DNA from: JADKBO01 sp965230345
GTDB lineage: Bacteria > Bacteroidota > Bacteroidia > Chitinophagales > Saprospiraceae
NCBI GenBank assembly: GCA_965230345.1
Contig: CBDDKR010000002.1
Span: 1,426,001 to 1,490,000, forward strand
Length of the DNA: 64,000 nt
Reading direction: 5' to 3'
Within the stretch, counting starts at the first letter, position 1. Every line of letters starts with the position of its first letter. Made by a program: the position numbers and the translations under genes. The notes beneath the pieces were generated by a model. The model saw only the letters and a program-made list of their open reading frames with translations. It was not told the origin of the DNA and searched no databases. Positions 9,504 through 18,368 of the stretch are shown here, one piece after another.

Positions 9504-10466
9504 ATGACGGAAAAGGAAAGGTATGAAGAGTTTTGTGCGTCAAATCCTGAAGCAATTCCTTTTTTCTATCAACCTTGGTGGCTAAATCTTGTTTCTCAAG
9601 GGAAAAAATGGGACGTGGTGTTGTCCTATAATAAGGGAGGGGACATCCAAGGGGTTTGGCCATTTGTAGTAACAAATAAGTGGATGTTGTATAAGCTGGT
9701 TTTTCATCCAGTTCTAACCCCATTTTTGGGACCTTGGATGATAGAGAAGAACCTTAATCCAGATCGACCAAATCATTTTAAAAAGATATCATCACAACAT
9801 AAGATCTATGGAGAACTATTGAAGAAATTGCCTAATCATTTACAAATAATTAAAATAAAATGTTCGACTCAGTTTCATTCTTGGCTACCTTTTAAATGGA
9901 GTGGTTTTGAACAGACTACTCACTATACGTATAGACTTGATTTGTTGCGAGACGATTTGTTGCGAGATTATTCAACAGCCACTAGGTCGGAAATAAAGAA
10001 GTCTTTACCCCACATAAGAATTCAATTGCTCGAGGATATTGAGCCTGTTATTCCTCTTATTCAACAGAGTTTTAGTAAGCAAGGAACTGGTGTTTTATTC
10101 TCATTGGACTTGCTTCGAAAGATTGACAAGGAGTTAAAGAATAGAAATTTACGAAAGATTTATGCAGCCTATAATGGCAACGACGAACTCATCGGTTGCA
10201 TCATTATATGGATCAATGGAAGCGAAGTTTATCTTCCGTTGATTGGTCGAGGTGATTTGACAAGAGAAACCTCTGGAACAATTAAAGCATTGATTCATCA
10301 ATCGATATTGGATGCACAGGAATATGCAAATGTTTACGACTTTGAGGGCAGTGTTTTAAAGCAATTTGAAAGAGTGTTTAGATCATTTGGTGGTGCAATA
10401 AAACCTTACCATGTATTGACCAAAACAAATAGTCTAATAATAAAACTAAAGTTAGCCATTGGCTAG
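9504..10466 (+). CDS. FemAB/GNAT-like acyltransferase
   Basis: The 320-residue protein has the two-part GNAT architecture of FemAB/FemX-like proteins. Its N-terminus FFYQPWWLNLVSQGKKWDVV resembles the opening of BioF2/FemAB-like Bacteroidota proteins. The C-terminal half includes KKIYAAYNGNDELIGCIIIW-type strands and ends in VYDFEGSVLKQFERVFRSFG, typical of this group. Such enzymes attach amino acids or acyl groups from tRNA or CoA to peptidoglycan or lipids; here the substrate is unknown. It is coupled to the M23 peptidase gene. A decayed copy of its 3' part lies near 24200-24443. Confidence 0.68.
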   Translation: MTEKERYEEFCASNPEAIPFFYQPWWLNLVSQGKKWDVVLSYNKGGDIQGVWPFVVTNKWMLYKLVFHPVLTPFLGPWMIEKNLNPDRPNHFKKISSQHKIYGELLKKLPNHLQIIKIKCSTQFHSWLPFKWSGFEQTTHYTYRLDLLRDDLLRDYSTATRSEIKKSLPHIRIQLLEDIEPVIPLIQQSFSKQGTGVLFSLDLLRKIDKELKNRNLRKIYAAYNGNDELIGCIIIWINGSEVYLPLIGRGDLTRETSGTIKALIHQSILDAQEYANVYDFEGSVLKQFERVFRSFGGAIKPYHVLTKTNSLIIKLKLAIG

Positions 10467-10829
10467 TAAGCTATGAATGGTTTAGGAAATGACAATCAAG
10501 AGATGTTTAACTGAAGCATATAAATGTCTTAATTGGCACGATGACAGGGAGATTGTGCCTTAGGAAACTGTTGTGTTTCTGAAAGTTTGACTCAAATTAC
10601 TACTAGAAAAGCTTATTCAAATTTTACAAAGCTTAGTCATCTAAATTGAAAAAAATAGTATGTTTCCTTTAATAATGTGGTCTATACCTTCTTAGGGAAA
10701 CTGCAGAATCCACTCTGGTTTATCTGTGCAAATCTTTTTTTTAGGTATATGAATATGCTAGCATATTCATATACCTAAAAAAAAGAATGAAAAATTCCTA
10801 AGTAGATATCAACAATTCAATAGATAGGA
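10467..10829. other. Intergenic region between convergent genes
   Basis: 363 bp with no credible ORF. The only structure is the 54-nt palindrome at 10733-10786. The rest is AT-rich and shows no RNA gene or repeat that I recognise. Confidence 0.6.
10733..10786. terminator. 54-nt perfect palindrome, probable bidirectional terminator
   Basis: Bases 10733-10759 are the exact reverse complement of 10760-10786, with no spacer. The core reads aggtatatgaatatgct and its complement, flanked by T8 on the left and A8 on the right. RNA from either strand gives a hairpin ending in a U run. It lies between the convergent FemAB-like gene and the PQQ-like gene, as expected of a shared terminator. Confidence 0.8.
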
Positions 10830-12527
10830 TTATTTCGTACTAAATCCTACTAGGAATTTTTCTTCCTCAGCTATGGAGAGGATTCCTAATTCTTCATTAA
10901 TTTGATAGGTTGGATCTTTGTCGATGAAGGCATACTTCCTTACAATTTCTCCATTGTCTTTGCTAATTTGGAATAAATAAGGATTGTAGTCTTCATGTCC
11001 GAAGAAATAATAATGGTCAAATCCATCGTACGAAGCCGTTACCTTTCTAGTATCAAAATTCACCCCAAGTACTGTAGCTTGATTTCTTCGTTTTTTTCGA
11101 GAAGACGTTCGCTTACCATCATCTAGTAATCCGCTTGCAACGGCACTTCCATATTTTAATCCTATTGCTGTCTCTGCCAAACCTACAGATTGCTCAAATA
11201 TTTTGAACTTATGGTTCTTAATTAACTTTCCTTCGTGGTCAAAAATGGCGAGACTCTCGTCCGCGCTAACAAAATAAGTTCCTGACCTTTTTTCCATGCT
11301 CAATCCTCCACCAGTCTTAATTTTATACTTCTCTCCAATCATTTTCTTTTCCAAAGAATTAAAATCCATTGTTTCCATTTTCTTTTTGGTGGCTTTGGTA
11401 AGTAGTTTTCTTTCAGGGTCAAACAAAATGGCATCAGCAGACGAATATCTTATAGAACTCTTCTTAACCGACTTGCCTTTTATTAAATCCAACTTAAATG
11501 CCTCACCCAACATAATTATTATAGCTTCATTACCAAAAATTTCAAAACCATACACTTCTCCATTCAAACTCTTTGTCCATTTCTTTTTGCCTTGATTATC
11601 ATAGCAATATACACCCGTTCGATTGTACGCTAAAAAATCATTATCCAAAAAGATTACCTCGTTAGGTTTTACTGCAGTTCTTAAATCTTTGAACTCCAAT
11701 TTTTCTTGTTGATAACTCAAAATATTAAACCCCGAATCGCATATCAAGAGAGCCTTTCCGTCTTCCATGTCTATCACTTCTGCAATCTCACTCTTAGTTC
11801 TTAATTTAGATTTGTTTAATTTGTTACCGTCGATCATGGATAACAAATCAATGTATTTATCACTTTGAATCACAGCCACTTTTTGATCATTTTGTATGTG
11901 GACCAATTGAATAGAATATTTATAATCTTTCTTCCAAACTTCATCTCCTGTTCTTACATCGTAACAGTGGACTGTTTTCTTTTTGCCTATCAATATGTAA
12001 TCCGAAGAATAAGATACAAATTGTTCATCTGAAGACAGTAGTCCTCCAACTTTAAATAGATCTTTTGTCCACGCCTCTTTTTTGTTTTCAAGGTCTACAA
12101 CAGTAAGCGCCACTTTACTTTCATTCTTATGGAAAATATACATGGCGTTTACATCATTGGCAACGATGTCCTTGATTTCGTTTGATGATCTCCAAAGTGA
12201 TTTTCCATTATCGGTATCTAGAACCGTAAAAAATTTATCTCCTTTTTCATCATAGCCATAAGCATACATGATATTTTCGTTAATCATCGAATAAGTATCA
12301 CCATCTGGTCTTTGAATATCTGATCTTTTCCATTTTAACTTTCCAGATGTTTGGTCATATCCTGCAAGAGCGGATTTGCCACCTATAATGATTGTACCTA
12401 GGTGAGATTGATCCATCCATTTAATCTGTTCTACATCGGGTTCTATGTTAACATTGTAGAGCTCATCTTGAGCATATAAGCCAAATGTAAACATCAACAT
12501 ACATACAATTAGTGCAAGTCTATTCAT
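10830..12527 (-). CDS. Secreted PQQ-like beta-propeller protein
   Basis: The ATG at 12527 gives 565 residues with a Sec signal (LALIVCMLMFTFGLYAQ). The mature part consists of repeated beta-propeller blades with the PQQ-enzyme-like pattern: KLKWKR, GKSLWRSS, KKEAWTK, GDEVWKKDY and KKWTKSLNGEV. These are the Trp-docking strands of PQQ-like repeats, as in BamB and quinoprotein dehydrogenases. There is no dehydrogenase domain, so cofactor binding is unlikely; a scaffold or ligand-binding role in the envelope is inferred. A TTG one codon upstream is not preferred. It stands alone between a palindromic terminator and a divergent CoA-transferase gene. Confidence 0.75.
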   Translation of the reverse strand: MNRLALIVCMLMFTFGLYAQDELYNVNIEPDVEQIKWMDQSHLGTIIIGGKSALAGYDQTSGKLKWKRSDIQRPDGDTYSMINENIMYAYGYDEKGDKFFTVLDTDNGKSLWRSSNEIKDIVANDVNAMYIFHKNESKVALTVVDLENKKEAWTKDLFKVGGLLSSDEQFVSYSSDYILIGKKKTVHCYDVRTGDEVWKKDYKYSIQLVHIQNDQKVAVIQSDKYIDLLSMIDGNKLNKSKLRTKSEIAEVIDMEDGKALLICDSGFNILSYQQEKLEFKDLRTAVKPNEVIFLDNDFLAYNRTGVYCYDNQGKKKWTKSLNGEVYGFEIFGNEAIIIMLGEAFKLDLIKGKSVKKSSIRYSSADAILFDPERKLLTKATKKKMETMDFNSLEKKMIGEKYKIKTGGGLSMEKRSGTYFVSADESLAIFDHEGKLIKNHKFKIFEQSVGLAETAIGLKYGSAVASGLLDDGKRTSSRKKRRNQATVLGVNFDTRKVTASYDGFDHYYFFGHEDYNPYLFQISKDNGEIVRKYAFIDKDPTYQINEELGILSIAEEEKFLVGFSTK

Positions 12528-12753
12528 CAATTATTTTATTTTTTGGTTAAGTAAATTAAATAGTGGTTTAATTTTTCTCCGAGTAAAAGAAGCACCTAAT
12601 ATAGTACAATCTTATTAAGTATGCTAATCTACAAATTTCAATGTATGATATAGTTCATCCGCATAAATGATCAAGCTCAAAATTCCTTGAATTCAGTAAA
12701 GCTAATTTTGTCTTTGAAATCTAATATGATCAAATAAATTACAAAATTATAAA

Positions 12754-14028
12754 ATGCAAAAAACTAGCGCGGAAGAAGCGGTAAAACTTATACAATCCAA
12801 CCATAGAGTCTTTATACATACGGCAGCTGGAACACCACAAACTTTGGTTAAAGCCATGACAAATAGACATCAAGAGTTGCGAAATGTCGAGTTGATTGGT
12901 GCTCATACCGAAGGTGATGTACCTTATGCAGATGAAGCTTATAGTGATAGTTTTAAGATCAATTGCTTTTTTGTTGGACCTAATATTCGCCCTCATGTTC
13001 AATCAGGAAGAGCCCATTATATTCCTATCTTCCTTAGTGAAATTCCAAGTCTTTTTAGAAGAGGTAAAATGCCTATTGATGTGGCTATGGTAACCGTCTC
13101 AAGACCAAATAAAAAAGGATTCTGTTCTCTAGGTTGTTCTGTTGATATCTCTAATGCAGCTATTGATACCGCCAAATACATTATTGCCGAAGTTAATCCC
13201 AATATGCCTTTTGTGCATGGAAATGGTATTCTTCATATGAGTAAAATAAATCGTTACATTGAAGTAGATGATCCTATCTACGAATTGAAGCAAAAACCAG
13301 CCAATGAAACCGAAACAAAAATTGGTAAGCACATTGCTGAAATGGTTGAAAACGGAGCTACGCTACAAATGGGAATCGGTGGTATCCCAAATGCTGTTTT
13401 AAAATTCTTAGACAATCATAAAGATCTTGGTGTCCATACTGAAATGATGTCAGATGGTATTATCCCATTGGTTGAAAGTGGTGTCATTAATGGGATGAAT
13501 AAAGTAACCGAGCCGGGTAAAATAGTGGCTGGATTTGCTCTTGGTACTCGGAAAATATATGACTTTATCGATCAAAATCCCGTTGTTAACATGATGGATG
13601 TTGGTTACGTAAATGATACTAGAACCATTCGTAAAAACCCAAAAGTTACGGCAATTAACAGTGCTATTGAAGTAGATATCTTTGGTCAAATATGTGCTGA
13701 CACAATTGGAACCAAGCATTATTCTGGAGTGGGAGGACAAATGGATTTTATTCGAGGTGCTGCACTTTCAGAAGGGGGAAAGGCAATTATTGCTCTTCCG
13801 TCTCGAACACGAAAAGGCATTCCACGAATTGTTTCAACATTGAGGCAGGGGGCCTCGGTTGTTACGACACGTGCGCATGCTCAGTATGTTGTTACAGAAT
13901 TTGGAGTTGCAGATTTATATGCCAAGAATCTAAAAGATCGTGCAAAGTCTATGGTGGATATAGCCCATCCTGATGACAGGGATTCACTAGCCAAAGACAT
14001 TTTCAATCATTCAAAGATTCTCATCTAG
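12754..14028 (+). CDS. Acetyl-CoA hydrolase/transferase family; 4-hydroxybutyrate CoA-transferase-like
   Basis: This 424-residue class I CoA-transferase shows the N-terminal domain (SADEAV-type start, AGTPQTLVKAM) and the C-terminal domain with the signature MGIGGIPNAVL. The catalytic Glu lies in HTEMMSDG (about residue 230) and forms the glutamyl-CoA thioester in this family. GVGGQMDFIRGA and TRAHAQYVVTEFGVADL near the end match 4-hydroxybutyrate/acetyl-CoA transferases. It would exchange CoA between acetyl-CoA and a short-chain acid such as 4-hydroxybutyrate, propionate or succinate; sequence alone does not decide which. It is a monocistronic gene convergent with the peroxidase gene, 18 bp apart. 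Confidence 0.88.
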   Translation: MQKTSAEEAVKLIQSNHRVFIHTAAGTPQTLVKAMTNRHQELRNVELIGAHTEGDVPYADEAYSDSFKINCFFVGPNIRPHVQSGRAHYIPIFLSEIPSLFRRGKMPIDVAMVTVSRPNKKGFCSLGCSVDISNAAIDTAKYIIAEVNPNMPFVHGNGILHMSKINRYIEVDDPIYELKQKPANETETKIGKHIAEMVENGATLQMGIGGIPNAVLKFLDNHKDLGVHTEMMSDGIIPLVESGVINGMNKVTEPGKIVAGFALGTRKIYDFIDQNPVVNMMDVGYVNDTRTIRKNPKVTAINSAIEVDIFGQICADTIGTKHYSGVGGQMDFIRGAALSEGGKAIIALPSRTRKGIPRIVSTLRQGASVVTTRAHAQYVVTEFGVADLYAKNLKDRAKSMVDIAHPDDRDSLAKDIFNHSKILI

Positions 14029-14046
14029 CAAAATTCAAAGTTAAAT

Positions 14047-15957
14047 TTAGTACACTTGAATTGATCGATTGTCGATTGAATCTACCCCAAATTTTGGCAA
14101 TGTAGAAGGTATGGAAGTCATATTGGCGGTATCTGTTAGGCTTTCCATAAAGTCTATAATATTTTTCATCTCCATTGAAGAGAGATTTAGTTTGTCTGGT
14201 GGTAAGGTCTGATTAGGAATATCTATTCCCAGTCCTTGTCCACCACCATGGTTGTAAAAATGCATAACTTCTTCTAAACTAGAAAAAGCACCATTGTGCA
14301 TGTAAGGCCCAGTTAATTTACTATTGCGAATGGTTGGTGTTTTGAATGAGTGAGCAAAATGTATAACTTCATCCCTGGCTCTTCCATTTTGAATTCGTCC
14401 TAAATCTGGATCCAATAATGGAGAAATGGTGTCAAATGTAACCGTTACTCCCAGTACTTCTGATTCTGACTCAGAATAGTACGGGGGAACCAGTCCACTG
14501 AAACTTGGTGCAAAATGACAAGTTCCGCAAGCCGCTTTTCCCATGAATAGATTGAAGCCTTGCTTAGCGGATTCTGTAATTTGATTGGATTCGTTACGCA
14601 CATATAGATCAAATGAACTATTGTATGAAGACAATGAAGCAACATAAGCTGCTAATGCGTTGGAAATAGACCAAGAAGAGATGATGTACTTATCTCTATT
14701 GCCATATGCATCCTTGAATAGAGCTACATATTCGTCACTTGCTTTAAGCAAGTCAGATAATTCAATAAAATCCATATTGAATTCTTCTTTATTGTAAACT
14801 ACATGCTTGACTTGACGTTCTAGATCATACTCGCGCATGTCATGAAAATATTTCTCGGCGTAAACACTGTTTACAAGTGTCGGAGAATTTCTCTTTGTAA
14901 AACCACCCTGTTTAAATGCTCTACTTGTTGTCAAGCCGTCCGTAAACCCTTTTTCAGGTTGATGACATGTGGCACAAGACATCTTGCGATTCTTGGACAA
15001 TACGGGATCAAAAAACAAGGTTTTACCCAATCCAATAATTCTTTCATTGGATAAATCTGATTCTGCTATTTGAGCATAAAAGCTTTTGTTAAAGAAATTG
15101 GCATCAAATATATTTTTCGAATGATAGTTGGTCGGTTTTAATGTAGCATCTGTTTCTTCGACAAACTCAATGTTTAATGCATGTTGACATTCGTAAATCA
15201 ATTCGTAAATCGGGTTTACGAATTCCGTCAGTACAAACAATCGATCGAGGTCATCGAAATCATTGTTTTCATGCAAATATTCATTGAATAAGGATAATTT
15301 GGACTCAAGCTGATGTAACTCCTTTAGGTTAAATTCATTGTTGTAAGCTGATATGTATTTGGATAAGGTCTCAATGGCCATTTGAGATTCTAGAATTCCC
15401 TGTACCGATCCGGGCGTGTCAAATCCTGTTAACGATAATGAGAATACGCGAATAATTTGTGTTCTCATTGCCTCAAAAACAGTACGATGTTGTAATTTCC
15501 TCCTACGTTCAAAGGCGTATACATCTTTCCATTGTAAGTTTATTAAATGAATGAGATCAAAGATTTCTTTTCGATCATTAGCATAGGTCTCACTATATGC
15601 CAATTCATCTAATCGTTGAAGACCATTCGGTTTTATTATTTCTATACCAGGCATAGTAGGATCGGTCTTAGGTAAAGGCGCTCCATTGATATATTTTGCA
15701 ATGACATCACGTTGAAAATAATCTGTTAAGGTTTCAACCTTTTTGTATTGAATCCTAATAGATGATATTTCATTTTTAAATGCTCTTTGATCAAGCTTTT
15801 CGAAGTTTTTCTCTAAGGATAGCAATTGCTGGGTAAGTTCATCCAAATCAAAGATGTAAATACTTTGGATTTGATCTAATGCTTGACTGTTATAACTTAT
15901 CGTTTTGGGATAAACAAAAAGTGTTAATACCAATAACGTAATGACATCTTTAATCAT
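14047..15957 (-). CDS. Di-haem cytochrome-c peroxidase (CcpA/MauG family) with N-terminal helical domain
   Basis: The 636-residue exported protein has two CxxCH haem sites, CATCH at about residue 327 and CGTCH at about 477. It also has KGFTDG and the late GPYMHNGAFSSLEEV segment typical of bacterial di-haem peroxidases. It is much longer than the usual 320-350 residues because about 290 helical residues precede the peroxidase part; that extension looks imelysin-like, an inference from its length and helix pattern. The family reduces H2O2 with electrons from cytochrome c in the periplasm, while MauG-like members oxidise proteins. It lies 72 bp downstream of a PhoX-like gene, with a terminator-like hairpin between. 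Confidence 0.88.
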   Translation of the reverse strand: MIKDVITLLVLTLFVYPKTISYNSQALDQIQSIYIFDLDELTQQLLSLEKNFEKLDQRAFKNEISSIRIQYKKVETLTDYFQRDVIAKYINGAPLPKTDPTMPGIEIIKPNGLQRLDELAYSETYANDRKEIFDLIHLINLQWKDVYAFERRRKLQHRTVFEAMRTQIIRVFSLSLTGFDTPGSVQGILESQMAIETLSKYISAYNNEFNLKELHQLESKLSLFNEYLHENNDFDDLDRLFVLTEFVNPIYELIYECQHALNIEFVEETDATLKPTNYHSKNIFDANFFNKSFYAQIAESDLSNERIIGLGKTLFFDPVLSKNRKMSCATCHQPEKGFTDGLTTSRAFKQGGFTKRNSPTLVNSVYAEKYFHDMREYDLERQVKHVVYNKEEFNMDFIELSDLLKASDEYVALFKDAYGNRDKYIISSWSISNALAAYVASLSSYNSSFDLYVRNESNQITESAKQGFNLFMGKAACGTCHFAPSFSGLVPPYYSESESEVLGVTVTFDTISPLLDPDLGRIQNGRARDEVIHFAHSFKTPTIRNSKLTGPYMHNGAFSSLEEVMHFYNHGGGQGLGIDIPNQTLPPDKLNLSSMEMKNIIDFMESLTDTANMTSIPSTLPKFGVDSIDNRSIQVY

Positions 15958-15981
15958 GAAATCTCACTTTGAAAATAAAAA

Positions 15982-16011
15982 AGCAAGTAGACTGGGAGCG
16001 GCCTACTTGCT
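15982..16011 (-). terminator. Hairpin between PhoX-like and peroxidase genes
   Basis: The arms agcaagtag (15982-15990) and ctacttgct (16003-16011) pair perfectly over 9 bp with a 12-nt loop. On the minus strand the stem is followed by a T-rich run (ctttttttattttc). It would terminate or attenuate transcription leaving the PhoX-like gene before the peroxidase gene. Confidence 0.65.
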
Positions 16012-16029
16012 ATGAAAGTATGTGTTAAT

Positions 16030-17925
16030 TTATTCTACAATCAACTTGTAAGAATCTTCTGCTGCAGTTAAAATAATGTATGATCCAGCAGCTAATGTGC
16101 TTACATCTGCTTGGTTGGTATTTCTGTAAACTTTTATTCTCTTACCATTCATATCGTAAATGGCAAAATCCGTAGTTTCAGATAAGAATACCGTTCTTGT
16201 AGTAGGATTTGGGTAAATCTTTAACTTTCCAAAATCCTCATTGGTTGGCTCTTGTAACGAACTAACCTCTAATCCAGCCCAACCATTAATAGCTACAGTT
16301 AAAGAATGGTTATAAGGAAATGGATTGTCAGCATTTGGATGTTGTGAATTGACCAAAATTGTGTTTTCATCAATTTGAATAGCTCCAGTAATCTCTGCAC
16401 CTGCTGGAATGGCAGTTACTCTAACTAGATCTTCTACTTTTGCATCCATATTGTCAACTGGCAATAAGTACAATTCACAAAGTCTGTTTGAGATGCCTTC
16501 TGGAGTTCTTCCATGAGATGAACCGTTCAAATCTTCCTGAATCATTAAGAAGTTTTGACCATCTATTTTGATGATGTTGATTCCGTCAGGATTAGAAAGG
16601 TGTTTATTTGGATACTCCGTAAAAGCTGGAGACTCATCGAAATAAGGACCTCCTTCGATCATTACTCCAACTTCTTCTGTAGTTGGATTATAGTATAATA
16701 CTCTTCCGTAATAATCTTGATATCCTTCATCAGTAGCTGAAGTATATCCTCTTTCTACCGCTAATGCTTCATGATGAGGAGAAACAACTCCATTGGTATT
16801 CTCAACAGCGGCTTTGAATAATTTTCCTGGTCCAGAAGAACCACTATCTCTACCAGTTTCTGTCCAATAAACAATGCCTGTTTCTTGATCTATAACTACC
16901 CATTCATTTCTGATGAACATAGATGCTCCAGCATTTAAAGACGCCTCTACCAATCCGCCAAAAATAGTGGTTTCGTTCATTTCGATTTCGATCCATCTTT
17001 CGCCTACCGCATTGTCATGTTTGTATACCTCTAGAATTACATCTGTAAAATCCCAAGGAGTCTTAGCAGTTACTCTGACAAAAGGTGCTGGAGCACTGTC
17101 AATTCCAAGGTATGCGTATTTACCATCTTCGGTAATCGCACCACCTTCCCAACCAGCTCTTCCCCAGTTGTACTGCTTTCTTATTGCCTTTGCTTGCTTG
17201 GGATCTATTTCAACCATATAATTGAAATTTTCGTGCTTGTTAATGGTCATGCCATCTACTATTGGCATTTCTGGAGCATTAATGGTAAACATAGATGTGT
17301 CTCGTACTCCATATCCTGATTTGTCAGGATTTGGGTTGTGAGGATTCCAAGATGTAGGCCTGTCCGCTCCTCTATAATTTCCATTATAAATTGAACTCAT
17401 GCTGCTTCTGTACCATTCTTCTGCAGACCAAATTCTACCGTTTGGTGCTGAGATGCCGGCACAGTTCATTCCCGTCTCACCAACTGTATTTACAAAATCT
17501 ACATTAAAGAATAATCCTGCTCTGCCATCTTCTAATTCTTGATGCAAAACTTCGATGCCTTCATTTGTTTTTCCTACTTGGAATACGGTCATTCCTCCAC
17601 CGTCACCAATTTTGTCATCCATATAGATTTGCTCATGATTAACAGAGATCCATCCTAGAGAATTTCCTGAATCGTCAGGAGTAAATCCTATGAAATCGTG
17701 CCATTCTTTAGCAATTGCTCTTCCTGCAGGATTACCGTAAGTAGGTGTTGTTTGAACAATGTCATGACCACCAACAAATATCACCTGAGTCGAAAGGGGT
17801 GATGGCGGCATTAAAAATGTGTCCAACTCGTAATTGTCAACTTCAATTTCAGTTGCAAAGATGTCGTACTGCGCATATGTCATGGTTGAAGCAGCCAACA
17901 TCAATAAAAGTAAATAATTCTTCAT
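16030..17925 (-). CDS. PhoX-like (DUF839) phosphatase with T9SS sorting domain
   Basis: 631 residues with a Sec signal (LLLLMLAASTMTYAQ) and a DUF839 propeller. Family-like segments are GWISVNHEQ (about residue 92), NYMVEIDPKQ, GRAGWEGGAITEDGKYAYLG and SHGRTPEGISN. In characterised PhoX enzymes such segments help hold an Fe/Ca cluster that hydrolyses phosphomonoesters. The last 70 residues form a type A T9SS domain (LKIYPNPTTRTVFLSE ... LAAGSYIILTA), predicting export through PorU/V-type machinery and a surface or released enzyme. PhoX of proteobacteria is usually Tat-exported, so the Sec plus T9SS route is a lineage-specific solution. The phosphatase specificity is inferred from the family. 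Confidence 0.82.
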   Translation of the reverse strand: MKNYLLLLMLAASTMTYAQYDIFATEIEVDNYELDTFLMPPSPLSTQVIFVGGHDIVQTTPTYGNPAGRAIAKEWHDFIGFTPDDSGNSLGWISVNHEQIYMDDKIGDGGGMTVFQVGKTNEGIEVLHQELEDGRAGLFFNVDFVNTVGETGMNCAGISAPNGRIWSAEEWYRSSMSSIYNGNYRGADRPTSWNPHNPNPDKSGYGVRDTSMFTINAPEMPIVDGMTINKHENFNYMVEIDPKQAKAIRKQYNWGRAGWEGGAITEDGKYAYLGIDSAPAPFVRVTAKTPWDFTDVILEVYKHDNAVGERWIEIEMNETTIFGGLVEASLNAGASMFIRNEWVVIDQETGIVYWTETGRDSGSSGPGKLFKAAVENTNGVVSPHHEALAVERGYTSATDEGYQDYYGRVLYYNPTTEEVGVMIEGGPYFDESPAFTEYPNKHLSNPDGINIIKIDGQNFLMIQEDLNGSSHGRTPEGISNRLCELYLLPVDNMDAKVEDLVRVTAIPAGAEITGAIQIDENTILVNSQHPNADNPFPYNHSLTVAINGWAGLEVSSLQEPTNEDFGKLKIYPNPTTRTVFLSETTDFAIYDMNGKRIKVYRNTNQADVSTLAAGSYIILTAAEDSYKLIVE

Positions 17926-18368
17926 TGTTTGTGTAAGTATAATTAAGATGATGTAATCGATGTGTTTTTACGAAGAGCCAGATCAAAAACAAGTACATCG
18001 ACTTATCACTCTCTCACATATACACCCTGATGAAATAGGTGTAGAGACAATAGCAAACGACCAACAAACTCAGATTTGACTTCTCCGTTATAATGGGCAA
18101 AATTAGAGGGGGAATATTACCTCTTTGTTAGGGTAGAGTTTCATTTATGCAATGAAATTATGAGGCTTAATAATGTAAATGCAATGATTAAATAAGGTTC
18201 GATTAAATCTCTATTAATATTTCTTCTTAAGATGACCATGAATAAAGAAGAAATTGAAAACCAATTGCTATAAAATCAATAATTTTTAGTCATAATGAAC
18301 CCTTTGGCTTAAATTTTGGTTTAGATATGCCAAGAAATCGATTCTCTCCTTAAAACAACACATCTTAT
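17926..18368. other. Divergent intergenic region
   Basis: 443 bp between the divergent PhoX-like gene and the nucleosidase-like gene. It must hold two promoters, but I could not assign convincing TTTG / TAnnTTTG pairs. No ORF or RNA gene is evident. Confidence 0.5.
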
